Both the position numbers and the translations under genes were made by a program. From Candidatus Lloydbacteria bacterium RIFCSPLOWO2_02_FULL_54_12 (GTDB lineage Bacteria > Patescibacteriota > Minisyncoccia > Phycocordibacterales > UBA6899), in the NCBI GenBank assembly GCA_001819095.1, contig MHLS01000036.1, positions 22,077-36,192 on the forward strand: a stretch of 14,116 bases of DNA, in the 5' to 3' direction. Every line of letters begins with the position of its first letter. Position 1 is the stretch's first letter. Positions 1 to 5,966 of the stretch are shown piece after piece. The notes below the pieces were generated by a model. It saw only the letters and a list, made by a program, of their open reading frames with translations. It did not search any database and was not told the origin of the DNA.

Positions 1-97
1 AGGTGAGGATAAGCACCACAAAGGCTCCGCCGGCCACGTTGAGCGTCTTTGGGTCGAATTTTTTCAAGATTCCGCTTCTTGCGGGGTCAAGATCCAT
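1..97 (-). CDS. Partial protein of unknown function, N-terminal 32 residues
   Basis: Only the beginning of this gene is in the window; it runs off the left edge. Reading leftward from the ATG at 97, the peptide starts MDLDPARSGILKKFDPK and passes into TLNVAGGAFVVLILT, which looks like the start of a membrane helix or signal anchor. An in-frame GTG two codons upstream (103) is about 10 bases from an AGGTG sequence and may be the true start. The gene lies just beyond the putative terminator of the rplE operon, on the same strand. I do not recognise the family; a small inner-membrane or secreted protein is the most that can be inferred. Confidence 0.5.
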   Translation of the reverse strand, partial: MDLDPARSGILKKFDPKTLNVAGGAFVVLILT

Positions 98-118
98 GTC
101 CACACTATTATCGCACCT

Positions 119-155
119 ATAAAACAGCCCGCAAGGCAGGTACACCGGTGCGGGC
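119..155 (-). terminator. Putative intrinsic terminator after rplE
   Basis: On the minus strand a 7-bp GC-rich stem (GCCCGCA with TGCGGGC, positions 149-155 and 127-133) closes a loop of about 15 bases and is followed by TGTTTTAT. It lies 20 bases past the rplE stop and before the next minus-strand gene, so it probably ends the rpsS-rplE operon. The U-tract is short and interrupted, so termination may be incomplete. Confidence 0.55.
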
Positions 156-174
156 AAGGGGGTGACAAGAAGCG

Positions 175-771
175 TTACTTCCTATCTTTCGCGCGCTTCT
201 TGCTGCGGCGCGATCCGGTCTCGGCTGTCTCGCGGAACGGAAAACCAAGCGCTTCGAGTACATCCTTGCTTTCTTCTTTGTTCTTGGTCGAGAGAACGAT
301 GGTGATGGCGATCCCGAACACGTCACGCAGGTCCTCGTCGGCTGTTTCGGGAAATACCGTATGTTCCTTGACGCCGAAAGTGAAATTGCCCATTGCGTCG
401 ATCGAACGCGCGGAAAATCCGCGAAAATCCTTCGTGCGCGGTATGGCGATGCCGATGAACTTGTCGAGGAAACCGAGCATGCGCGCGCCGCGCAAGGTCA
501 CCATCTGGCCCACCACCTCGCCCTCGCGAAGTTTGAATGAAGCGATCGACTTTTTTGCCTGACGGCCGGCGGGCTTTTGTCCGGAGATCGTCCCAAGCCT
601 CTCCGCGATGAACTCGTTCTTCTTCTTATCCCCGCGCGAGATCTTGCCGGTGCCCACGGAGAGCACCACTTTCTCGATACGCGGTGCCTGCATGACGCTT
701 TTATAACCGTACTTCTTTTGGAGGTTCGGATACGCCGCTTTCAATTTTTCTTTGGTCGTTGGGACGTTCAT
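175..771 (-). CDS. rplE: 50S ribosomal protein uL5
   Basis: Protein of 198 residues that binds 5S rRNA in the central protuberance of the large subunit. The uL5 pattern is clear: an N-terminal helix with NLQKKYGY and PRIEKVVLSVGTG, then SGQKPAGRQAKKSIASFKLR, MVTLRG, and RDFRG-like KDFRGFSARSIDAMGNF, with the usual FPE motif (HTVFPE). It exceeds the usual length of about 180 because of a basic C-terminal tail (GSRRSKKRAKDRK). It is the last gene of the rpsS-led operon; in most bacteria rpsN would follow, but here rpsN is elsewhere. The start codon has no good Shine-Dalgarno sequence and its first two bases lie inside a long inverted repeat (770-891), suggesting translational control. Confidence 0.97.
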   Translation of the reverse strand: MNVPTTKEKLKAAYPNLQKKYGYKSVMQAPRIEKVVLSVGTGKISRGDKKKNEFIAERLGTISGQKPAGRQAKKSIASFKLREGEVVGQMVTLRGARMLGFLDKFIGIAIPRTKDFRGFSARSIDAMGNFTFGVKEHTVFPETADEDLRDVFGIAITIVLSTKNKEESKDVLEALGFPFRETAETGSRRSKKRAKDRK

Positions 772-891
772 CCTGTTAGAAGTAGGACGCGGACAAGAAA
801 GCCCGGCAACCCACTCGACTACTGTTCGTAATATTCGACTTTTGTGATGAAAATATATTGTGCATAACGTGTCCGCGACTTCTAACAGGAT
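770..891 (-). promoter_or_regulatory. Long inverted repeat enclosing the rplX-rplE spacer
   Basis: A perfect 14-bp inverted repeat (ATCCTGTTAGAAGT at 770-783, its complement at 878-891) is extended by an 8-bp stem (CGCGGACA at 788-795, its complement at 870-877) with a 4-base bulge (784-787). The 74-base loop is AT-rich. In the minus-strand transcript, the 3' arm takes in the bases just before the rplE start codon and its first two bases, so the folded form would block initiation. Alternatively it is a small terminal-inverted-repeat element about 122 bases long that inserted between rplX and rplE. The repeat itself is certain; its role is inferred. Confidence 0.7.
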
Positions 892-907
892 TCATGATGA
901 TTCTTGT

Positions 908-1138
908 TTATTTCTTCGACTCGACGAGTGCGAGCTTCGCAATGTTGACAGGTAGTGCAATATCGATGACCTGCCCTTTCTTCCCTTCCTGTCTTGCGCG
1001 GCGGTGCTTCTTCTTCATATTAACGCCCTCAACGACGGCAAGACCTTCCTTCGGCATCAACCGAAGTACTTTTCCCCTCTTTCCCTTGTCGTCTCCCGAG
1101 AGGACGCGCACGGTGTCTCCTTTCTTAATGTTTGTCAT
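908..1138 (-). CDS. rplX: 50S ribosomal protein uL24
   Basis: A 76-residue uL24, an assembly-initiating protein that binds 23S rRNA near the tunnel exit. The KOW motif is at the N terminus (IKKGDTVRVLSGDDKGKRGKV), followed by VVEGVNMKKKHRRARQEGKKG and a short end (LPVNIAKLALV). It is shorter than the roughly 100 residues of typical bacterial uL24, lacking the C-terminal part. No Shine-Dalgarno sequence precedes the ATG. Instead a 49-base palindrome (1155-1203) ends 16 bases upstream of the start, between this gene and rplN. Confidence 0.96.
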   Translation of the reverse strand: MTNIKKGDTVRVLSGDDKGKRGKVLRLMPKEGLAVVEGVNMKKKHRRARQEGKKGQVIDIALPVNIAKLALVESKK

Positions 1139-1154
1139 GGTTGATGTTTTGATG

Positions 1155-1203
1155 GATCCGAGGTCTCACCTTTGCGTAAAGCCCCAAGGAGAGACCTCGG
1201 ATC
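1155..1203. repeat. Palindromic repeat, copy A (rplN-rplX spacer)
   Basis: Arms GATCCGAGGTCTC (1155-1167) and GAGACCTCGGATC (1191-1203) pair perfectly over 13 bp. After one mismatch an inner CCTT/AAGG stem follows, leaving a 13-base loop that ends in CCCC. Arm length, inner CCTT/AAGG and the CCCC loop end match the copies at 4761-4811 and 9016-9065, in the same orientation. It has no U-tract on either side, and it lies inside an operon, so it is unlikely to be an intrinsic terminator. Confidence 0.85.
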
Positions 1204-1216
1204 GCTCCTTAGTTTT

Positions 1217-1585
1217 CTAAACGACTTCGGGGGCCAAAGAAATAATCTTCTGAAAACCAAACTCGCCAATCTCTCGCGGGATAGGACCGAAAACGCGTCC
1301 TGCGCGTGGCTCGTTCTTGGCGTCAACCAGAACCACGGCGTTCTCGTCAAAACGGATGTACGAACCGTCCCTCCGACGGAAGGCGTTCCCCTGCCGAACC
1401 ACGACGGCCCTGCAGACCTCTCCTTTTTTGACCGCTTTTCTCGGTTCGGCCACTTGCACGGACAAGACGACAAGATCGCCGAGCCCCGCGTAACGGCGCT
1501 TCGAACCGCCCAGCACCTTGAAAATGCGCCCGACTTTGGCGCCGGAATTATCTGCGATGACGACGATTGAACGTGGCTGGATCAT
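1217..1585 (-). CDS. rplN: 50S ribosomal protein uL14
   Basis: Full-length 122-residue uL14, a large-subunit protein at the inter-subunit interface. The sequence is highly typical: MIQPRSIVVIADNSGAKVG, then the GDLVVLSVQVA region, CRAVVVRQ, DGSYIRFDENAVVLV and the C-terminal GRVFGPIPREI. It follows rpsQ after an 11-base gap. The N-terminal MIQ start agrees with the family, which fixes the ATG. Confidence 0.98.
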   Translation of the reverse strand: MIQPRSIVVIADNSGAKVGRIFKVLGGSKRRYAGLGDLVVLSVQVAEPRKAVKKGEVCRAVVVRQGNAFRRRDGSYIRFDENAVVLVDAKNEPRAGRVFGPIPREIGEFGFQKIISLAPEVV

Positions 1586-1597
1586 GGATGGTATGTA

Positions 1598-1924
1598 TTA
1601 TTCCGCTTCGCGGTTCTTGAGATATTGCTCGACGTCCTGTGTGCCCACTTTCTCGACGACGATCCACTGCTTGTGGCGCGAGATCGGCGCACACCCCTCG
1701 ATGCGTACGCGGTCACCGACCTGAAATTCATTCTTTGCGTCGTGCGCTTTAAAACGTTTGTGGTGTTTAATGTACTTTTTGTACTTCGGATGTTGTTCGT
1801 AGCGCGTCACCAAAACCACGCGAGTCTTGTCCATTTTGTCCGACACGACGACGCCGACCGCTGATTGGCGCTTTTTTGCCGTCGTTTCCGATGTGGTTTT
1901 CGTGCTCTCCATGGTGTTGGTCAT
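1598..1924 (-). CDS. rpsQ: 30S ribosomal protein uS17
   Basis: A 108-residue uS17, an early-binding small-subunit protein contacting 16S rRNA. The OB-fold core is recognisable from VGVVVSDKMDKTRVVLVTR through HPKYKKYIKHHKRFKAHD to GDRVRIEGCAPISRHKQWIVVEKV. It is longer than the usual 80-90 residues because of about 22 extra N-terminal residues rich in Thr, Ser and Lys. The ATG overlaps the rpmC stop by one base (TAATG), implying coupled translation; an internal Met at 1912 would give a shorter form. Confidence 0.97.
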   Translation of the reverse strand: MTNTMESTKTTSETTAKKRQSAVGVVVSDKMDKTRVVLVTRYEQHPKYKKYIKHHKRFKAHDAKNEFQVGDRVRIEGCAPISRHKQWIVVEKVGTQDVEQYLKNREAE

Positions 1925-2115
1925 TATTTGTTGTCCCGAAGCGAAAGTGCAGTGAGGATCCGCGCAACGTCTTTGCGCATATTCGACCCGTCGTTCACAT
2001 TCTTCGCCTTACTTCCGGTAATATCAAAACGAAACTGGCGGACCGCAGCGCGCTTTTCCAGAAGAAGCTTTTCGAGCTCCCGATCCGATAATTTGTTGAT
2101 TTCGTTCATATTCAT
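1924..2115 (-). CDS. rpmC: 50S ribosomal protein uL29
   Basis: A 63-residue helical-hairpin protein of the large subunit near the exit tunnel, where it helps dock chaperones and the signal recognition particle in other bacteria. The family pattern LSDRELEKLLLEKRAAVRQFRF followed by a Lys/Asn-rich turn and RKDVARILTAL is visible. Two ATGs are possible (2115 and 2109); the first is 6 bases after a GGTGA sequence that can act as ribosome-binding site. Its stop codon overlaps the rpsQ start. Confidence 0.95.
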   Translation of the reverse strand: MNMNEINKLSDRELEKLLLEKRAAVRQFRFDITGSKAKNVNDGSNMRKDVARILTALSLRDNK

Positions 2116-2128
2116 ATTTAGTCACCGG

Positions 2129-2551
2129 TTATACGTTCCGCGATACCATGCGCGTCCTTACCGAAACTTTTGAGCCTGCCTTTCGGATCGCTTCCTTTGC
2201 TTGAGCGAACGTTACACCGTCGATCTCGAAAATGATCCTTCCGGGAAGCACCTCGGCGACGTAGCCCGCAGGATCGCCCTTGCCTTTACCCATCGGCGTC
2301 TCCGCTCCTTTCTGCGTGAACGGTCGGTCGGGGAAAATGCGGATCCACACGCGTCCGGTCTTCCCGACATTGCGGGAGAGCACGCGGCGCGCCGCCTCAA
2401 TCTGGTTCGAAGTGACCCGCGCTTCGCTCTCGGCCTTGAGCCCGTAGGAGCCGTACGCGAGCATCGTTCCACGGCTTTCCACCGGCTTTTTCTTCCGGTT
2501 CCAGCGATTGGACTGCCACTTGCGATGTTTGACTTTTTTAGGAAATAACAT
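2129..2551 (-). CDS. rplP: 50S ribosomal protein uL16
   Basis: A 140-residue uL16, which contacts the A-site tRNA elbow and organises 23S rRNA near the peptidyl-transferase centre. It begins MLFPKKVKHRKWQSNRW, close to the family start, and contains YGSYGLKAESEARVTSNQIEAARR and RVWIRIFPDRPFTQKGAETPMGKGKGDP, the most conserved uL16 segment. Length is as expected. It sits between rpsC and rpmC in canonical order. Confidence 0.98.
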   Translation of the reverse strand: MLFPKKVKHRKWQSNRWNRKKKPVESRGTMLAYGSYGLKAESEARVTSNQIEAARRVLSRNVGKTGRVWIRIFPDRPFTQKGAETPMGKGKGDPAGYVAEVLPGRIIFEIDGVTFAQAKEAIRKAGSKVSVRTRMVSRNV

Positions 2552-2562
2552 AATCGGTCGGT

Positions 2563-3258
2563 TTAGCGGATGTTCGGCTCGCGGCGTAGACCGGATTTCG
2601 GCTTCTCGGCGAACACCTCGCCTTTATAGATCCAGACCTGTATGCCGATAACGCCGTACGGAAGGTATGCACGTTCGCGCGCAAAATCAACGTCGGCGCG
2701 GATTGTCTGAAGTGGGATGTTGCCCGCGCGTACGTGTTCGCGCCGCGACATGTCCGCACCGCCCAATCGGCCCGCTATGGCGATGCGCGCACCCTTGACG
2801 TCGCGGTTCGCCATCACCTTCTCGAGCATCTGCTTGATCACGCGCTTGAACGGCATGCGTTTCTCGAGGCCCTCGGCGACCATAGCACCCACGATCGCGG
2901 CGTTCGACTCCGGAGAACGCACTTCTTCGATCTCGAGCTTGATATCTTTCGGGTGCGGTATCTTCCAGCGTGCCAGACGCGAGAGAATCTCGTCCTTCAG
3001 TTTCACGGCACCTTCGCCGCTTCGTCCGATGATGAGCCCAGGCCGTGCGGTCTTGATGACCACCTTCCACGTCTTGTCATTGCGCTCCATCGCAATGTCG
3101 GACACGTGCATGCCGCGCAGTCGTTTGACGAGATACTCGCGGAGGAGCACATCCCCTTTCAGGTACTTCTGATACTCCGCACCAAAAGCAATCCACCGCG
3201 ATTTCCAGTCGCGAAGCGTGCCGATTCGATGTGCATAGGGATGGACGTGATGGGGCAT
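2563..3258 (-). CDS. rpsC: 30S ribosomal protein uS3
   Basis: A 231-residue uS3 that lines the mRNA entry channel. An N-terminal part (HPYAHRIGTLRDWKSRW) precedes the KH domain, whose GxxG loop is at about residues 78-81 (IIGRSGEG). The C-terminal domain has the typical IKGARIAIAGRLGGADMSRRE-like segment and GVIGIQVWIYKGE. Length matches the family. It starts five bases after the rplV stop, suggesting translational coupling. Confidence 0.98.
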   Translation of the reverse strand: MPHHVHPYAHRIGTLRDWKSRWIAFGAEYQKYLKGDVLLREYLVKRLRGMHVSDIAMERNDKTWKVVIKTARPGLIIGRSGEGAVKLKDEILSRLARWKIPHPKDIKLEIEEVRSPESNAAIVGAMVAEGLEKRMPFKRVIKQMLEKVMANRDVKGARIAIAGRLGGADMSRREHVRAGNIPLQTIRADVDFARERAYLPYGVIGIQVWIYKGEVFAEKPKSGLRREPNIR

Positions 3259-3263
3259 GGTGT

Positions 3264-3644
3264 TTATTTCTTCTTTTCCTCTTTACCCGCTTTCTTTTCC
3301 TTTTTGAACAGGGCCTCCGTGCTCGAAAGCGAAACAACGATGTGGCTGGTGTGTTTGTGGATCGGGAATGCGCGGCCGTGTGCGCGCGGCATGGAGCGTT
3401 TCATCACGGGCCCCTTGTCGACGCGGATATCCTTGACCATCAGCGCCTTCTCGTTCATGCCAAGCATCTTTGCGTTCGCCACCGCGGAGCGTATGAGTTT
3501 CTCGAACACCGGCGCCGCGCGCTTCGAGCGATAACGGAGTTCGGAGAGCGCCGCCTCGACGGATTTTCCCTTGACGAGATCCGCCACAAGACGGACCTTG
3601 CGGGGAGACTGGCGATAGGAAGTGAGTGTTGCTGTGGCGTTCAT
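3264..3644 (-). CDS. rplV: 50S ribosomal protein uL22
   Basis: A 126-residue uL22, whose extended hairpin lines the nascent-peptide tunnel. The conserved SYRQSPRKVRLVADLVKGK opening, AKMLGMNEKALMVKDIRVDKGPVMKR and the hairpin region RAHGRAFPIHKHTSHI are all present. The C terminus is a Lys/Glu-rich tail of about 15 residues. It follows rpsS after 12 bases. Confidence 0.97.
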   Translation of the reverse strand: MNATATLTSYRQSPRKVRLVADLVKGKSVEAALSELRYRSKRAAPVFEKLIRSAVANAKMLGMNEKALMVKDIRVDKGPVMKRSMPRAHGRAFPIHKHTSHIVVSLSSTEALFKKEKKAGKEEKKK

Positions 3645-3656
3645 AATGATCGGGAA

Positions 3657-4001
3657 TTATTTCTTTGCGGTATCGGTCGCTTCCTTTGCGGATTTTGCCG
3701 CGTTAACCTCGGCCTCTTTCTGTTTCAGCTCCAGTTCTTTCTGCATCTTCCCGCCATGGCGATGGAACTTACGCGTCAATGCAAACTCGCCCAAGCGGTG
3801 CCCGACCATGTCTTCCGTCACTCTGACCTCAATGTGTTCACGGCCATTATGTACACCGAAGACGTATCCGACCATTTCCGGCGCGATCTGTGAGCTTCTC
3901 GCCCACGTCTTTATCACCCCCGCGTCGTCGGGCTTTTTGCCCTCGATCTTCTTCAAGAGTTTTTCGTAAACGTATGGTCCTTTTCTTAGTGAGCGTGTCA
4001 T
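3657..4001 (-). CDS. rpsS: 30S ribosomal protein uS19
   Basis: A 114-residue uS19, part of the small-subunit head, where it contacts uS13 and the A-site finger. It begins MTRSLRKGPYVYEKLLKKI and contains IKTWARSSQIAPEMVGYVFGVHNGREHIEV and GHRLGEFALTRKFHRHGGK, all diagnostic. The usual length is near 92; the extra 25 or so residues form a Lys/Glu/Ala-rich helical tail. The start at 4001 is chosen because GGAGG lies 5 bases upstream and because family members begin at this Met, although an ATG at 4013 is in frame. It is the first gene of its operon; the usual upstream genes (rplB and earlier) are absent here. Confidence 0.97.
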   Translation of the reverse strand: MTRSLRKGPYVYEKLLKKIEGKKPDDAGVIKTWARSSQIAPEMVGYVFGVHNGREHIEVRVTEDMVGHRLGEFALTRKFHRHGGKMQKELELKQKEAEVNAAKSAKEATDTAKK

Positions 4002-4011
4002 GTTTTCCTCC

Positions 4012-4076
4012 ATTTCGGCAAAAGACTACCGGCGCTCCTGATCCTCCCACAGCGCGATAGACCGATATGCCGAAAT
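4012..4076 (-). promoter_or_regulatory. Structured leader of the rpsS operon
   Basis: In the minus-strand leader a perfect 9-bp stem (ATTTCGGCA at 4076-4068, TGCCGAAAT at 4020-4012) closes a domain of 65 bases and ends directly against the GGAGG ribosome-binding site of rpsS. Inside is a smaller GCGCT/AGCGC stem whose loop contains GGGAGGAT, itself like a ribosome-binding site. The whole element fits between the promoter start and the first gene. Autogenous control by an operon-encoded ribosomal protein is a reasonable inference but not shown. Confidence 0.55.
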
Positions 4077-4088
4077 AGCTTGTTGGCA

Positions 4089-4117
4089 ATACTATGCGAA
4101 ACGGAAAATTCTGTCAA
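4089..4117 (-). promoter_or_regulatory. Promoter of the rpsS-rplE operon
   Basis: On the minus strand a perfect TTGACA (-35, 4117-4112) is followed after 17 bases by TAGTAT (-10, 4094-4089; 4 of 6 to TATAAT). Transcription would begin near 4082, giving a leader of about 80 bases before the rpsS ATG. This supports rpsS as the first gene of an independent operon. Confidence 0.75.
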
Positions 4118-4156
4118 CGCGTACGGCTTGTAAAAATACATATTCGTGGTCTTTTG

Positions 4157-4177
4157 GTACAAGGTTCGACCTTGTAC
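4157..4177. repeat. Short palindrome, copy B
   Basis: A 9-bp perfect stem (GTACAAGGT at 4157-4165, ACCTTGTAC at 4169-4177) with a TCG loop; after one mismatch four more outer pairs form. The AAGGTTCGACCTT core is identical to part of the right arm of the copy at 9016-9065, so this looks like a collapsed or single-arm relative of the larger palindromes. It lies in the divergent gap between rpsS and the lipoprotein gene. A weak plus-strand promoter (TTGTAC at 4172-4177, TAATGT at 4195-4200, 17-base spacer) would use its right arm. Confidence 0.7.
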
Positions 4178-4252
4178 AAGAAAGGCTGGACGGGTAATGT
4201 GCAATATGCTAAAAATCCCATTGGTGCGTTCCAAATGAAGAGGAGAAAACTG

Positions 4253-4708
4253 ATGAAAATGCGCGGTTTTGCGGTCGCGGTCGGCGTTGTGGCAATGCTC
4301 GGCGGATGCTCCAACATTCCGAAGGGCGACCAGGGAATGGTCATCGGAGGGGTGCTCGGCGGCCTTGCCGGCTCAACGATCGGTGGCGGTTCGGGAAGAG
4401 TCATTGCCACCATTGCCGGTGCGCTCATCGGCGGATATGTCGGCCACGAGGTCGGACAACACATGGACCGCGAGGATCGCGCACGGCACGAACGCGCGGT
4501 CGCCGAGACAGTCGCGAACGGCGGCAGACACACGTGGCACAACCCGCGCACACGTCGCCACGGCGGTGCAACGGCGGGGCGTTACTACGAAACCCCCCGA
4601 GGATACTGCCGCGAGTACCGTGAGTACGTCGTGATCGACGGGCGGGAGGTACCGGCACACGGTACCGCATGCCGACAACCGGACGGCTCTTGGCGGATCA
4701 TGAACTGA
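4253..4708 (+). CDS. Glycine-zipper lipoprotein, 17 kDa surface antigen-like
   Basis: A 151-residue predicted lipoprotein. The signal peptide MKMRGFAVAVGVVAMLGG ends in a lipobox with Cys19 as the lipidation site. Residues about 28-68 form a glycine zipper of two membrane-prone stretches (GGVLGGLAGS, GALIGGYVG), as in the Rickettsia 17 kDa antigen and related families. A charged helix follows (HMDREDRARHERAVAE), then a C-terminal module with Cys119 and Cys140 and the ending TACRQPDGSWRI, typical of proteobacterial members. The start is set by GAGGAG 7 bases before the ATG; an earlier in-frame ATG at 4235 lacks this and would spoil the signal peptide. A strong terminator follows, so it is probably monocistronic. 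Its function is unknown; an envelope role is likely. Most characterised relatives are outer-membrane lipoproteins, which is odd if the host lacks an outer membrane. Confidence 0.88.
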   Translation: MKMRGFAVAVGVVAMLGGCSNIPKGDQGMVIGGVLGGLAGSTIGGGSGRVIATIAGALIGGYVGHEVGQHMDREDRARHERAVAETVANGGRHTWHNPRTRRHGGATAGRYYETPRGYCREYREYVVIDGREVPAHGTACRQPDGSWRIMN

Positions 4709-4719
4709 TTCCACGGACA

Positions 4720-4748
4720 AAAGCTCGCCATGCGTGGCGGGCTTTTTT
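4720..4748 (+). terminator. Intrinsic terminator after the lipoprotein gene
   Basis: An 11-bp stem (AAAGCTCGCCA at 4720-4730 with TGGCGGGCTTT at 4735-4745, one G-T wobble) with a TGCG loop, running into six T's (4743-4748). It lies 12 bases past the stop codon and is a textbook intrinsic terminator. Confidence 0.9.
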
Positions 4749-4758
4749 GTTACCGAAT

Positions 4759-4813
4759 TCAGTACGAGGTCGGACCTTTAAGAGTTGCTCCCCAAGGTAG
4801 AACCTCGTACTGA
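4759..4813. repeat. Palindromic repeat, copy C
   Basis: The 18-base arms are AGTACGAGGTCGGACCTT (4761-4778) and AAGGTAGAACCTCGTACT (4794-4811); they pair over 10 bp, then 3 mismatches, then 5 bp, and two more outer pairs extend to 4759 and 4813. The 15-base loop starts TAAGA and ends CCCC, closely matching the copy at 9016-9065. It lies between a terminator and the queA promoter, outside any gene. Confidence 0.85.
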
Positions 4814-4826
4814 TCTACGACTGCAC

Positions 4827-4854
4827 TTGATTTTCTTTGTGTACCGAGAATAAT
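4827..4854 (+). promoter_or_regulatory. Candidate queA promoter
   Basis: TTGATT (4827-4832) and AATAAT (4849-4854) are separated by 16 bases, giving a start point a few bases before the queA ATG and hence a very short leader. The boxes are imperfect (4 and 5 of 6), and no strong ribosome-binding site follows. Confidence 0.4.
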
Positions 4855-4868
4855 GGACCAACAATAAT

Positions 4869-5927
4869 ATGCGTCTTGCCGACTACAACTATCATCTCCC
4901 CAAAGAACTCATCGCCAATTCTCCGGCATCGCCGCGCGACTCGGCGCGGCTCTTTGTCTATAACACCGCGACTGACACTATCCAATTTGATACGTTCAAA
5001 AATATCGGGAAGTATCTCCCACGCCCCGCACTCCTCGTCATGAATGACACCAAAGTCGTTCCTGCGCGACTTCTCCTCACCAAAGAGACTGGCGGAAAGA
5101 TCAAGATCTTGCTCATGATGAATGAATTTCGGAACGGAGACACGCTGATCAAGGGAATCGTCGACCGTAAACTTATCCTCGGCACGACACTCTTCTTTAA
5201 GAACGGATCCCAACTTGAAGTGGTGAAGCAGGGGGGGCAGTTCTTCTTTTTCAAACCAAGCGTTTCGGGAACGACGCTTTGGAAGCTTCTTGATGAAGAG
5301 GGTCGGACTCCTATTCCACCCTATATCAAGAATACGAAACTCTCTGAGCGTGCTTTGCGCGAGCGATACCAGAGCGTCTTTGCACAGGAACGCGCCTCGG
5401 TCGCCGCACCCACCGCATCGCTTCACTTCACCGAAAAACTGATCTCACGCCTGAAAAACGACGGGGTCGACCACACCGAGGTCACGCTTCATGTCGGACT
5501 TGGAACATTTGCGCCGATCGATGCAAAGAACATCGCGGAGAAAAAGTTATTCACCGAATATTACGAAGTCGACGAGAAAAGTGCGGGAAGGATTGTTCAA
5601 GCAAAAGCCTCCGGAGTTCCCGTCATTCCTGTCGGGACAACAGCATTGCGGGCGCTTGAGTCTGCCGCCGTAACAAGCGACCAAGGAGTCACCTCGGTTG
5701 TCGCGGGAGCGAGAAAAACCAATCTCTTTATCTATCCCCCGTACGACTTCAAGGTGGCCGACGGACTGATCACCAACTTCCACGTCCCGAAGTCCTCGCT
5801 CATGCTCTTGGTGGACGCCTTCTTGCAACACAAAAAAGCAAGGCGGCGGACCCTTGAATTGTACGACGTCGCCATAAAAGAAAAATTCCGTTTCTACTCG
5901 TTCGGCGACGGAATGCTAATCATATAA
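4869..5927 (+). CDS. queA: S-adenosylmethionine:tRNA ribosyltransferase-isomerase QueA
   Basis: A 352-residue QueA, matching the usual length. The enzyme transfers and isomerises the ribosyl group of S-adenosylmethionine onto preQ1 in tRNA anticodons to form epoxyqueuosine. Diagnostic segments occur in order: DYNYHLPKELIA near the start, MNDTKVVPARLL, GRTPIPPYI, RYQSVFAQERASVAAPTASLHF-type motif, VTLHVGLGTFAPID, PVGTTALRALESA, LITNFHVPKSSLMLLVDAF and the ending FRFYSFGDGMLI. It stands alone here; tgt and other queuosine genes are not in the window. It needs a Tgt enzyme to supply its tRNA substrate, so preQ1 must be made elsewhere in the genome or salvaged. Confidence 0.97.
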   Translation: MRLADYNYHLPKELIANSPASPRDSARLFVYNTATDTIQFDTFKNIGKYLPRPALLVMNDTKVVPARLLLTKETGGKIKILLMMNEFRNGDTLIKGIVDRKLILGTTLFFKNGSQLEVVKQGGQFFFFKPSVSGTTLWKLLDEEGRTPIPPYIKNTKLSERALRERYQSVFAQERASVAAPTASLHFTEKLISRLKNDGVDHTEVTLHVGLGTFAPIDAKNIAEKKLFTEYYEVDEKSAGRIVQAKASGVPVIPVGTTALRALESAAVTSDQGVTSVVAGARKTNLFIYPPYDFKVADGLITNFHVPKSSLMLLVDAFLQHKKARRRTLELYDVAIKEKFRFYSFGDGMLII

Positions 5928-5966
5928 AAAGAACCACCCCGCGAGGCGAACCGAAAACGCGGTCGC

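Noticed and set aside
1155..1203. Palindrome in the rplN-rplX spacer as an intrinsic terminator
   Set aside because: No T-tract on either side, lies inside an operon, and matches the loop architecture of other intergenic copies instead.
2734..3534. Long plus-strand open frame (266 codons) opposite rpsC and rplV
   Set aside because: It mirrors two certain ribosomal protein genes on the other strand, has no motif or start signal, and reflects the codon bias of the GC-rich genes.
4815..5426. Minus-strand open frame of 203 codons opposite queA
   Set aside because: Overlaps a gene with every QueA motif; no own signals.
5939..5962. CCGCG/CGCGG hairpin between queA and the convergent unknown gene as terminator
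   Set aside because: Only 5 bp with a 14-base loop and no T-run on either strand.
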